Shown: piece after piece, positions 44,311 through 52,014 of the stretch
Position numbering within the stretch: the first letter of the stretch is position 1
How the letters are laid out: each line of letters opens with the position of its first letter
From: Chryseosolibacter sp964551035
GTDB taxonomy: Bacteria > Bacteroidota > Bacteroidia > Cytophagales > Cyclobacteriaceae
Assembly: GCA_964551035.1 (NCBI GenBank)
Contig: CAZKBK010000006.1
Coordinates: 88,009 to 152,008, forward strand
Reading direction: 5' to 3'
DNA length: 64,000 bases
Program-made: the position numbers and the translations under genes
The notes under the pieces: model-generated
Database searches by the model: none
What the model was told of the DNA's origin: nothing
The model's input: the letters and a program-made list of their open reading frames with translations, nothing else

Positions 44311-44342
44311 GTCCGGTTTTTCCGTGAAGGAATAAAACGGAC
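44311..44342. promoter_or_regulatory. Imperfect inverted repeat in the leader of the WD40-caspase gene
   Basis: GTCCGGTTTTTCC and GGAATAAAACGGAC are almost complementary, with a short loop, 21 bases upstream of the WD40-caspase start codon. It could form a hairpin in the leader RNA or be an operator. Confidence 0.35.
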
Positions 44343-44518
44343 AATCTCCTATTCGGTGTATATACCATAAATTAGGTATGGGTTCGGTTCGCGGAGGTCG
44401 CGGAGGCCCGCCGCGTGCACCCACCATGGTCCGCCGAAACAGCGTGTAGCCGGAAGTATGGATCGCCTGACACCAAATTACCGCACAGAGAAAAATCGCT
44501 GTTTAAGACGAAACCTTT

Positions 44519-44534
44519 ATCGTAATTTTACGAT
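44519..44534. promoter_or_regulatory. ArsR operator palindrome
   Basis: ATCGTAA-TT-TTACGAT is a perfect seven-base inverted repeat, ending nine bases before the ArsR start codon. Palindromes of this AT-rich type overlapping the promoter are usual for autoregulated ArsR-family repressors. Confidence 0.6.
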
Positions 44535-44543
44535 TATAGCAAC

Positions 44544-44870
44544 ATGGGACTTACGAAAACCGACGCATTCACGCGATCCCAGAACGAGCTGGCTGCCGTG
44601 GCCAAAGCGCTGGGGCACCCGGCGCGCATCGCCATCCTCCAGTTCCTGATCCGCTCGAAATCCTGCATGTGCGGCGACATTGTGAAGGAACTGCCCCTGT
44701 CCCAGTCGACCGTTTCCCAGCATTTGAACGAACTGAAAAAAGTCGGCCTCATCAAAGGCGACATTGAAGGGCCGTCCGTTTGCTATTGCATCGACGAAAA
44801 AGTATGGAACAAAGTCAGAAAGACCATTAACCACCTGTTAGAAAGCTACAACGCTCCAAACTGTTGCTAG
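44544..44870 (+). CDS. arsR: ArsR-family metalloregulatory repressor
   Basis: A 108-residue winged-helix repressor. The core ALGHPARIAILQFLI (22-36), CMCGDIVKEL (41-50) and LSQSTVSQHLNELKKVGLI (52-70) are typical of the family. Cysteines that could bind As(III) are Cys41 and Cys43 in the DNA-binding helix and also Cys80, Cys82, Cys107 and Cys108. It precedes arsM by 33 bases and has a palindrome just upstream, so it most likely represses its own operon until arsenite binds. Confidence 0.92.
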   Translation: MGLTKTDAFTRSQNELAAVAKALGHPARIAILQFLIRSKSCMCGDIVKELPLSQSTVSQHLNELKKVGLIKGDIEGPSVCYCIDEKVWNKVRKTINHLLESYNAPNCC

Positions 44871-44903
44871 CAAAATACTCGTCCAACCGAAAATACACGC
44901 ACC

Positions 44904-45755
44904 ATGAACGCAACAGGAACATCCGACCAACTCAAGCAGATCGTAAAAGAGAAATACGGCCAGATTGCCGACCAGCCCAAAGCCGAAAACGAATCCAGTT
45001 GTTGCGGCGCGACCTGCGGCTGCGCGACCGTCGACTATTCCGTGATGGCGGACGACTATTCGAATTTACAAGGCTACGTCGCTGATGCCGACCTTGGGTT
45101 GGGCTGTGGCCTGCCCACGGAGTTCGCTTTAATTAAAGCAGGTGACACGGTCGTTGATCTCGGGTCCGGCGCAGGCAACGACGCCTTCGTGGCGCGTTCG
45201 ATCGCCGGCGAAAAGGGAAGGGTGATTGGCATCGACTTTACGGAAAAGATGATTGTGAAAGCTCGGGCCAACGCGGCCAAACTCAGCTACGCGAACGTGG
45301 AATTCCGCCACGGCGATATCGAGAACATGCCCCTTGCCGGCAACATTGCGGACGTCGTCGTCAGCAACTGCGTGCTGAACCTCGTACCTGATAAAAAACA
45401 GGCTTTCGCTGAAACCTTCCGCATTCTGAAAAAGGGCGGGCATTTCAGTGTGTCGGACATCGTGCTCGCGGGGAGCCTTCCCGAAGGGCTGCAGAAGAAC
45501 GCCGAGATGTATGCCGGTTGCGTCGCGGGTGCAATCCAAAAAGAGGACTATCTCAGGATCATCGCGGAGGCGGGCTTCACCAACATTCGCATCCAGAAAG
45601 AGAAGCGCATCACCTTACCGGACGAGATTCTGGGCGCCTACCTGTCCGACGCGGAGATCGACGAATTCAGGAATGGAAAGACCGGCATCTTTAGCATAAC
45701 AGTGTATGCCGAGAAAACGGAAGATGCCTGCTGTGCGCCCGGTTGTTGCAGCTAG
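44904..45755 (+). CDS. arsM: Arsenite S-adenosylmethionine methyltransferase
   Basis: A 283-residue SAM-dependent methyltransferase that converts arsenite to methylated, partly volatile arsenicals. The SAM motif I is VVDLGSGAGNDAFVA (83-97), followed by GIDFTEKM (109-116). The three conserved arsenic-binding cysteines are Cys68 (LGCGLP), Cys156 (SNCVLNL) and Cys206 (YAGCVAGA). It also has an N-terminal SSCCGATCGC cluster and a C-terminal CCAPGCCS, both cysteine-rich tails usual in bacterial ArsM. The ArsR gene upstream completes a compact arsenic operon; no efflux pump gene (acr3, arsB) or arsenate reductase lies in the window. Confidence 0.95.
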   Translation: MNATGTSDQLKQIVKEKYGQIADQPKAENESSCCGATCGCATVDYSVMADDYSNLQGYVADADLGLGCGLPTEFALIKAGDTVVDLGSGAGNDAFVARSIAGEKGRVIGIDFTEKMIVKARANAAKLSYANVEFRHGDIENMPLAGNIADVVVSNCVLNLVPDKKQAFAETFRILKKGGHFSVSDIVLAGSLPEGLQKNAEMYAGCVAGAIQKEDYLRIIAEAGFTNIRIQKEKRITLPDEILGAYLSDAEIDEFRNGKTGIFSITVYAEKTEDACCAPGCCS

Positions 45756-45940
45756 CGCGATGTGGACATGTCCAACCCGACAACCACTGCTTCTTGTACT
45801 TGCCGCAGCCTCACGTGATCATCCGAATCTTGGGCGGAGGGTGGGCCGCACCACCGGGATTGAAAATTTTCCTGACCAAAGCTGCATCAATTCCGGGATC
45901 ACCGCGTCTTTCAGGCAGTAGCGCCAAAGACTGACCAAAT

Positions 45941-46495
45941 ATGAAGCAAACGGGTCCGACAATCACATGGGAAACCTTGCACAACGAGCTCCTGGGCTTC
46001 GTTTACAACAAGGTCAGGGATAAACCCGCCGCGGAAGACATCGTTCAGGATGTATTCATAAAGGTCCATACCCGGTCGGGCCAACTTCGCGAAGCGGACA
46101 AGATCACCGCATGGATCTACCGGATCACGCGCAACGCCATAGCCGACCACTTCAGAAACGCGGCCCGCAGTATCGAGCCAGTGAACATGGATTGGGAAAG
46201 TGAAGCCGATGGCCTGAACGCCTGTGTGGCCCGGTGCCTGAAGGCTTTGATGGCGACTCTGCCCGACCCGTACCGCGTAGCCCTCGAATTGGCGGAACTG
46301 CACGACGTTTCGCAGCTAGAGGTGGCGCAACGTCTGAACATCAGCTATGCCGGCGCGAGGTCCAGGGTGCAACGCGCGCGCAGGATGTTGAAGGAGAAGC
46401 TTGAGACGCTTTACCTGGTGAAGACGGATCCTTATGGTAACGTGGTGATGTGTGAGCACCGCGGAGCTTGTGCTTGTGATGAAGGAGGCGGTTAA
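45941..46495 (+). CDS. sigZ: SigZ-like ECF RNA polymerase sigma factor
   Basis: A 184-residue sigma factor. The region 2 motif is FVYNKVRDKPAAEDIVQDVF (residues 20-39), followed by KITAWIYRITRNAIADHFR. Region 4 is LPDPYRVALELAELHDVSQ, then AQRLNISYAGARSRVQRARR. The C-terminal tail ends in cysteines (CEHRGACACDEGGG), like other SigZ proteins, and could bind metal. It follows arsM after a gap of 185 bases with no supported gene. No anti-sigma gene is next to it. Naming follows resemblance to Bacillus SigZ. Confidence 0.85.
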   Translation: MKQTGPTITWETLHNELLGFVYNKVRDKPAAEDIVQDVFIKVHTRSGQLREADKITAWIYRITRNAIADHFRNAARSIEPVNMDWESEADGLNACVARCLKALMATLPDPYRVALELAELHDVSQLEVAQRLNISYAGARSRVQRARRMLKEKLETLYLVKTDPYGNVVMCEHRGACACDEGGG

Positions 46496-46501
46496 GGCAC
46501 A

Positions 46502-46525
46502 CCGAAATTTTTTGCATCATTTCGG
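46502..46525. promoter_or_regulatory. Inverted repeat between sigZ and the PAP2 gene
   Basis: CCGAAAT and ATTTCGG are a perfect seven-base pair of arms with a ten-base loop, and the word GGCACACCG occurs on both sides. It lies six bases after the sigZ stop codon and 36 bases before the PAP2 ATG. It may be a control site or a weak terminator. Confidence 0.35.
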
Positions 46526-46561
46526 CACACCGCGCGTCATAAGCGTGTAAAACTCACGACT

Positions 46562-47518
46562 ATGACCAAGACATTTGTTCTCATCATCGGATTGGCATGC
46601 GCCACCTCCGCTCTCTCACAAAACCTTCAACCCCGGGAACTGACACCGGCACGGGGCGCCTATCGCGCGCTCCGGAATTTCAGCACCCAGCCAAAGTCTG
46701 CGGATGAAGACATCGACAAGGAAAAATTCCAGTATGACCCGGCGGCAGCGGAAAGGAGGTTGAGCCTTAAACCCTATTATCTGGAGAATGTCACCCTGGA
46801 AGATTTCAGCATCCCCGAGCCGCCTGCGAACAGCTCCGAACAAACCCGCGCCGAGCTGAACTACCTGCTGTCCCTTCAGCAGCAGCGCACGGAGCTTGAC
46901 GTCACGTCAAGCCTCTACCTCGCAGATGTTTCGTACAGCCTCAGGGTGAAAGCCGGTGACTCCACCTACGCGCGCTACCGGCGCAACCTCTTCCACATCG
47001 GACGTTCCATTGGAAGCTGGTTCAACCCGGAAAATCTTCCTGTGACCGCCGACCTTATCGCCCATGTGTGGCAGGATGCCAGCTATTTTATCTGGAGCGC
47101 GAAATACAAGTATCAGCGCATTCGTCCCTACAAGATCGAAACCGCGCTCAACTACCTGGAAGAGACGAACTGGCCGGCTTATCCGAGTGGCCACGCCGCC
47201 AACTCGTATGTGGTAGCCTATATCTACCAGGAGCTGGCCCCGGAGTTCACCGATACCTTCGTCAAGGATGCCTTCGACATGGCGCACTCCCGGGAGATCA
47301 TCGGCGTGCATTACCCCAGCGACTCGGAGGCCTCACGCGTGCTCGCGCGGCAGATCGTCAACAAGCTGTTTGAAAACGAGAAATTCATTCGGGACTTCGA
47401 GGTAGCCAGGAAGGAATGGGCGGAGAAAGCGAAGGAAAATTTCGCGAGGCCAGACGTCAGCGCGTGCGAAAGAACCGATGAGAAAAAAACCTCCGCCTGC
47501 GCGCAGACCTGCCAGTAG
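46562..47518 (+). CDS. PAP2-family acid phosphatase
   Basis: A 318-residue exported protein with a signal peptide at about 1-19. Residues ~180-260 carry the three acid phosphatase motifs: KYKYQRIRPY, YPSGHAANSYVVAYI and AHSREIIGVHYPSDSEA. The class A nonspecific acid phosphatases use exactly this set, with the histidine of SGH and the histidine of GVHYPSD at the active site. The C-terminal tail contains three cysteines (SACERTDEKKTSACAQTC). It is likely a periplasmic phosphomonoesterase. It follows sigZ by 66 bases and could be part of the SigZ-linked unit. Confidence 0.93.
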   Translation: MTKTFVLIIGLACATSALSQNLQPRELTPARGAYRALRNFSTQPKSADEDIDKEKFQYDPAAAERRLSLKPYYLENVTLEDFSIPEPPANSSEQTRAELNYLLSLQQQRTELDVTSSLYLADVSYSLRVKAGDSTYARYRRNLFHIGRSIGSWFNPENLPVTADLIAHVWQDASYFIWSAKYKYQRIRPYKIETALNYLEETNWPAYPSGHAANSYVVAYIYQELAPEFTDTFVKDAFDMAHSREIIGVHYPSDSEASRVLARQIVNKLFENEKFIRDFEVARKEWAEKAKENFARPDVSACERTDEKKTSACAQTCQ

Positions 47519-47535
47519 ATTCGGGACGCCATGTT

Positions 47536-47577
47536 CCGGAATTTTTCCGGTCAGGGCGAGTTCTCCCTGTGAACGCC
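47536..47577. terminator. Two small hairpins between convergent genes
   Basis: CCGGAA-TTT-TTCCGG (47536-47550) and a GGC/GTTC stem with GAAC/GCC (47555-47577) lie just after the PAP2 stop codon and before the convergent small membrane protein gene. There is no T run, so termination strength is uncertain. Confidence 0.35.
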
Positions 47578-47617
47578 GGCGGAGCATGGTTTTCGCACCG
47601 GTGGTTGATCCTATGGC

Positions 47618-47935
47618 CTAAGCCAACGCCTGCACCAGAATGATCAATCCGAAAATACCAAAGATCACGCCCCAGTACTGCAGTTTGATCCAAAACAGGC
47701 TGTGATTGGGTTTGAGGATGAACTCCTGGCCGGAGGCCTTGTCGATCATGGTTCTGCCTTCAGCCTCGTTCCACTTCTTTCCCATGAACCAACTGAATGC
47801 CGCCGCGATAAAAAATGCACCGACGAAAGCGTAATCGCCCTGTTCCCGGGGAACAAGACTTACCAATAAAAACAAGGAGACGACAAGAACGAGGATGGCC
47901 AAAAATCCCCTGCCGGACCAAACGATCATGATCAT
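47618..47935 (-). CDS. Small membrane protein, 105 residues
   Basis: Three membrane segments are visible (about 9-27, 35-51 and 83-103), with a hydrophilic loop (NEAEGRTMIDKASGQEF) between the second and third. The C-terminus ends LIILVQALA. Similar small, uncharacterised membrane proteins are common in Bacteroidetes. It is transcribed towards PAP2 and does not form an obvious operon. No function can be given. Confidence 0.65.
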   Translation of the reverse strand: MIMIVWSGRGFLAILVLVVSLFLLVSLVPREQGDYAFVGAFFIAAAFSWFMGKKWNEAEGRTMIDKASGQEFILKPNHSLFWIKLQYWGVIFGIFGLIILVQALA

Positions 47936-48141
47936 TGATTTTTTTGTGACGCCTACTTCGATTTACCGTGTCGTTCGGCGAATTCCCACTAGTGAGGTTA
48001 TTACTACAACGGCCGCCCGGTCGTAGGGCAGCCATTGTAGCACAAATATACCGGCCGTTGCGCTTTGTTCAAATACCTATTTTGGCGTAGAAAGCGCTGG
48101 CATGATCCCGGCTGAATCTCTCTATCTCATGAGCGCCGTTA

Positions 48142-49560
48142 TCAAATCCTCTCCAGCGCTGCAACAATGCGTTCGGCAATTCTTCGCTGGTTCCCCGGGT
48201 CACTGACAAACGCTGCATCTTCCCGATCAGACAGATACCCGACCTCCAGGAGCACACTCGGCGCCTGATTTTGTTTCAGGACGAAGAAGCCTGAATGGCT
48301 AATCCCCTTGATGCCGAGTTCATCTATCGAGGCCAGTTCCTCGATGAGAACCGCCGCGATTCGCTTGCTGTCCGCGTAGCTTGTATTCCTCTCGGAAATG
48401 AATACGCCCGCTCCTTGCTGCGCTTCCCCGGTCTGGAAACCCAGGTGAAGGGAAAGAAAAACATCCGCGTGGGATCCCTTGGAAAAGGACATCCGGTCTT
48501 CAAGGCGCACCGCCTGATCGTCCGTTCGCGTGAGTTTAATATCAAGGCCTCTTTTCGTTCCGATCTCCTGCACCAGGATGGCAATGTCGAGGGTAATTTC
48601 CTTCTCGGACACCCCCGACACCGACACAGCACCGGCATCGCTTCCGCCGTGGGCGGCGTCGATCACAAAGACTTTTCGGGCGTCGCCTGAGCTATTGTGT
48701 GCCATCTTCTCCGAAAATGAAAAAAAGAGCACGGCAACCATAGGCACCAACCCGATGTAAAATGCCTTCGTGAACGGTAAAAATTGTTTGCTTGTCATCA
48801 TGGTAATTCTTTGTTTTAATGATTGTGAATTGAATCTATTAACAGGACCTATAGGTTCATGGAAGGAAAGGGAATCCAGGATACATCTCAGGTATTCGTC
48901 CCGGGATACGCCGTGCCGCAGGACATACGCGTCGGCGAGGTACTCGTGCTGCTGCCGGAGCGATCGACGGTACAGCCACACCATCGGGTTTACCCAGTAC
49001 ACTATACAGACGATCTCCATAAAGAACAGATCGACCCAGTGTTTTCCCGCCACGTGGCCTTTCTCATGAAGGAATACGGCATGCCCCGCCGCGTCATGAA
49101 GGACAATGGTGTTTACAAAAGAAAATGACGTCATCTCGCTTATCGTCATCACTTTCGAACCAACCGACTCAACCCTGACGCTACGCGCGACAAGCCGAGC
49201 GATCCGCATCAGGCTCAAAAAGCTGCGCAAGGCAAGGACCAACACACCGCCGAAATAGACAATGGAGAGTCCGGAAGGGAATCCCGTGGACTGCACGGTC
49301 GTCGCGCCGTTGGCGTCAACATTTCCTTCAGAAAAAGTCCCGGCCACGATGTTGAATTCACGAATGACGGGGTCCACCGGAGCAATAACGGCAGGAAGCA
49401 CGGTGGCAGGCGCGATAAAGCCCAGCACCAGCGTTGCAAGCAGGTACGCACGGTTGAGGGCAAATTCGTTTGACCGCCGCAACCACAGCCAGTAAACTCC
49501 GAAGCAGATGCCGTGGAAGAGCATAACCTTTATCGCATAAAGGACAAGGTCGTAGATCAT
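48142..49560 (-). CDS. M56 (BlaR1-like) membrane metallopeptidase fused to an N-acetylmuramoyl-L-alanine amidase
   Basis: A 472-residue protein encoded four bases into the BlaI-type gene. The N-terminal half (1-285) is an M56 peptidase: membrane segments at about 8-27, 39-60, 100-118, 180-196 and 268-284, with the zinc site HEKGH (165-169) and a downstream Glu206 (HEYLAD). BlaR1 proteins normally carry a beta-lactam sensor domain at the periplasmic end. Here that position holds an Amidase_3 domain (about 296-472), with Zn ligands His304 (VIDAAHGGSDAGA), Glu319 and His372 (SLHLG) and the catalytic Glu439 (LLEVGYLSD), all present. The protein could therefore sense and act on peptidoglycan. The domain pairing is seen directly; the mechanism is inferred. 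Confidence 0.88.
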   Translation of the reverse strand: MIYDLVLYAIKVMLFHGICFGVYWLWLRRSNEFALNRAYLLATLVLGFIAPATVLPAVIAPVDPVIREFNIVAGTFSEGNVDANGATTVQSTGFPSGLSIVYFGGVLVLALRSFLSLMRIARLVARSVRVESVGSKVMTISEMTSFSFVNTIVLHDAAGHAVFLHEKGHVAGKHWVDLFFMEIVCIVYWVNPMVWLYRRSLRQQHEYLADAYVLRHGVSRDEYLRCILDSLSFHEPIGPVNRFNSQSLKQRITMMTSKQFLPFTKAFYIGLVPMVAVLFFSFSEKMAHNSSGDARKVFVIDAAHGGSDAGAVSVSGVSEKEITLDIAILVQEIGTKRGLDIKLTRTDDQAVRLEDRMSFSKGSHADVFLSLHLGFQTGEAQQGAGVFISERNTSYADSKRIAAVLIEELASIDELGIKGISHSGFFVLKQNQAPSVLLEVGYLSDREDAAFVSDPGNQRRIAERIVAALERI

Positions 49561-49940
49561 CCCTTCTTGTTTTTCGCCTTCCGGATCCGGTCGTCAATCA
49601 TTCTGCGTATTTCCTCCAGTTCCGTCAGGCTAAGCCGCGCACTATTAAAGAACGATGCGAACGTTTCCGGTGAACCGTTTATGTAGTTTGAAATAATGGG
49701 TTTGATCTTATCCTGAAAATACCGGGTCTTACCGACCAACGGATAATATTCGTGCACCTTACCGTACGTGTGAAAACCGACAAAACCTTTTTTCACCAGC
49801 ACGCGGATCACCGTGGACACCGTTGTGTAAGCCGGTCGCGGTTCCGGAAATTTTTCGACGACATCCTTTAAAAAGGCCTTCTTAAGCGTCCACAGGTAGT
49901 GCATGACCTGTTCCTCTGCTTTTGTCAATTCCATTTTCAT
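49557..49940 (-). CDS. BlaI/MecI/CopY-family transcriptional repressor
   Basis: A 127-residue winged-helix repressor: MELTKAEEQVMHYLW (residues 3-17), then YTTVSTVIRVLVKKGFV near 38-54 (recognition helix) and a dimerisation tail. BlaI-type repressors are cleaved through the partner M56 membrane protease, releasing their targets. The partner is the overlapping M56-amidase gene downstream. The cleavage site cannot be identified by eye. Palindromic AT-rich sequences lie just upstream of the ATG at 49940. Confidence 0.93.
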   Translation of the reverse strand: MKMELTKAEEQVMHYLWTLKKAFLKDVVEKFPEPRPAYTTVSTVIRVLVKKGFVGFHTYGKVHEYYPLVGKTRYFQDKIKPIISNYINGSPETFASFFNSARLSLTELEEIRRMIDDRIRKAKNKKG

Positions 49941-49951
49941 ACACGAACGTA

Positions 49952-50000
49952 TAACTATTTTTATAGTAATTCAACTATTTATATAATTATTATGATAGTT
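49952..50000. promoter_or_regulatory. BlaI-type operator region: ACTAT/ATAGT palindromes
   Basis: Upstream of the repressor gene there is ACTATTTTTATAGT (49954-49967), a perfect five-base inverted repeat around TTTT, and a second AACTAT...ATAGTT pair at 49973-50000. Both halves resemble each other, so two dimers may bind side by side. This is consistent with autoregulation by the BlaI-type protein. Confidence 0.55.
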
Positions 50001-50147
50001 ATTGATCGCACACCGCAGGCACGTTGGCGCATGCCGTGGAAATCCGCTTGTCTATAAGCAGGAGGTCGTCCTCAGGTGAAGGCACCGGACGTTTACCGGG
50101 ATGCCGTGATCCGGCATCGCGCTAGGAGCATTGATTACGAAGTATCC

Positions 50148-51287
50148 TCAGCCGTGTTTGGCAGGCAGGGTATATTTCAGCATCGTGAAGCCGAGGACGC
50201 CTGCAACCAGGGAAATGCTCACGATGGACAACTTGGCAACGCCGATCAGCGCGGCATCGTCGAAGGCCAGCAATGTGATAAATATGGACATGGTGAATCC
50301 GATCCCCGCGAGCAGACCTGTCCCCACCATTTGAGCCTTATTGAGCCTCTTTGGAAGCGTAACCCAGCGGAACTTCGCTGCGACAAAACTAAAGAGGGCG
50401 ATCCCGATGGGCTTTCCAAAGAGCAGGCCGGCCATGATGCCCAGCGCCACGGGCTCGGCCAATTGGTGGACAGCGTCGGCGTTGATAAGGATGCAAGTGT
50501 TGGCAAGCGCAAAGATTGGCAGGATCCCGAATGCCACCGGTTTATGAAGAAACGATTCAAGAATATTCGACGAACTGCGCTCATCGCCGGTACCAAACGG
50601 CATTGCAAATGCAAGCAACACGCCGGTGATCGTGGGATGTACACCGGACGATAGCATGAAATACCACATCACCACGCCTGCCACTAAATACGGGACCATA
50701 CTCCAGACCCTCAGCCGGTTGAGGAGGAGGAGGAAACCAAAAATACCGAGGGCCGCGCCAAGGCTTGTGAAGTTGAGGGAATCGGTGTAGAAGATCGCAA
50801 TGACCAGGATAGCACCGAGGTCGTCGATCACCGCCAGACCAGTGAGAAAAATTTTCAGCGATACCGGAACCCGCTTGCCCAGCAAAGACAAGACGCCCAA
50901 AGAGAATGCAATATCGGTCGCCATGGGAATACCGGCGCCCGAAGTCGTGTCGCCGCCGGCGTTGATCATCAGGTAGATTCCCGCCGGAACAACCATTCCG
51001 CCCACAGCGGCAATGATCGGCAGCAGGGCTTTTTTCAAAGAGGACAGCTCGCCATTGTATATTTCCCGCTCCAGTTCCAGTCCGATCATCAGGAAAAAGA
51101 TGGTCATCAGCCCGTCGTTGATCCAGTACACCAAGGTGTGGCCGCCGAATTCAATATTCCAAAAGCCGGTATAAGCCGTTACGCCGAGATTCGTCAGTGT
51201 GATCGACAACAGCGTACAAAAAATCAAAACGATACCGCCGGCTCGTTCACTCTCGAAAAATCGGCTGAATAATGCTGTTACTACCAT
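50148..51287 (-). CDS. nhaA: Na+/H+ antiporter NhaA
   Basis: A 379-residue protein with about 11-12 membrane segments that exchanges sodium for protons. The ion-binding pair Asp155-Asp156 lies in LAVIDDLGAILVIAIFYT, and an upstream acidic residue is Asp125 in MATDIAFSLG. Typical blocks WINDGLMTIFFLMIGLELERE near 55-75 and LFGKPIGIALFSF near the C-terminal third support the call. It appears monocistronic. No regulator gene such as nhaR is nearby. Confidence 0.95.
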   Translation of the reverse strand: MVVTALFSRFFESERAGGIVLIFCTLLSITLTNLGVTAYTGFWNIEFGGHTLVYWINDGLMTIFFLMIGLELEREIYNGELSSLKKALLPIIAAVGGMVVPAGIYLMINAGGDTTSGAGIPMATDIAFSLGVLSLLGKRVPVSLKIFLTGLAVIDDLGAILVIAIFYTDSLNFTSLGAALGIFGFLLLLNRLRVWSMVPYLVAGVVMWYFMLSSGVHPTITGVLLAFAMPFGTGDERSSSNILESFLHKPVAFGILPIFALANTCILINADAVHQLAEPVALGIMAGLLFGKPIGIALFSFVAAKFRWVTLPKRLNKAQMVGTGLLAGIGFTMSIFITLLAFDDAALIGVAKLSIVSISLVAGVLGFTMLKYTLPAKHG

Positions 51288-51421
51288 TGGTGGCTTGACT
51301 TCAAAAAATTTGGACGCCGGAAGATAGGAACGGAAGCATTACAATAAAAACCGGATCGCGGATTTGGAGGATTTCACGGGTTGGGGGGTGGAGGAACTGA
51401 AGGTGCTGCTTTGAAGCAGTC

Positions 51422-51799
51422 TTAAAAGGGCGTTTCGGAATTGCCCTCCTTCTTCAGCGCCGCAATGATCTCATCGCAGAGACTTATGACCACTTCTCCG
51501 CTCCGGCACTCGCCGTTTTGCATCTCCGCCTTTAGCTTCTCGATGGCCTGGTCCAACTCCACGTCATTGATGATGGCGAGGGTAAAGGCGGCCCTGTGGC
51601 GGGCTCCGGCTAATAACTGTCTTTCGTTGCTGCGCATTGCCGATATCGCCGACTGCTGAAGGGCCGCGACGCCTTTGATCATCTGATCGATCATTTCGGC
51701 CTTGAACGCCGCATCGCCCTCGGTATAAAGGTCGAAATCAATCCGGAGTACGCGCGTGTGGGAGCCACTCAATTTTTTCGTTCGTTCTTGTGTCATCAT
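51422..51799 (-). CDS. Hypothetical helical protein, 125 residues
   Basis: A soluble, wholly helical protein without signal peptide or membrane segment, starting MMTQERTKKLSGSHTRVLRI. It contains EMIDQMIKGVAALQQSAIS, then AFTLAIINDVELDQAIEKL and a final helix CDEIIAALKKEG. The helix pattern recalls histidine phosphotransfer domains but I see no clear phosphorylatable histidine motif, so I do not claim that. A promoter-like CAATTTTG (minus strand) lies just upstream near 51811-51818. No function known to me. Confidence 0.55.
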   Translation of the reverse strand: MMTQERTKKLSGSHTRVLRIDFDLYTEGDAAFKAEMIDQMIKGVAALQQSAISAMRSNERQLLAGARHRAAFTLAIINDVELDQAIEKLKAEMQNGECRSGEVVISLCDEIIAALKKEGNSETPF

Positions 51800-52014
51800 T
51801 GTCCTGATTTATTGACGCTGCAAAATTGGTGGTTTCAATGCGTCTTTCCTTGAGGGCTTTCCTGATTTTGGCGCACGGGGGTTCCTCCTGGCAGGATACG
51901 GGCAACTACGTATACCGCGTTGCAAAGGTGGTTTCTGCATTAGGGTTTACCAGCCGAAGGCTATCTATCGACCACGGTTTTCCCGACGCCTGCACACGGT
52001 ACCCCGCTGCCTTC

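Noticed and set aside
45756..45940. Possible small gene between arsM and sigZ
   Set aside because: The frames here have no start-signal support or family motif. I see only a 185-base gap.
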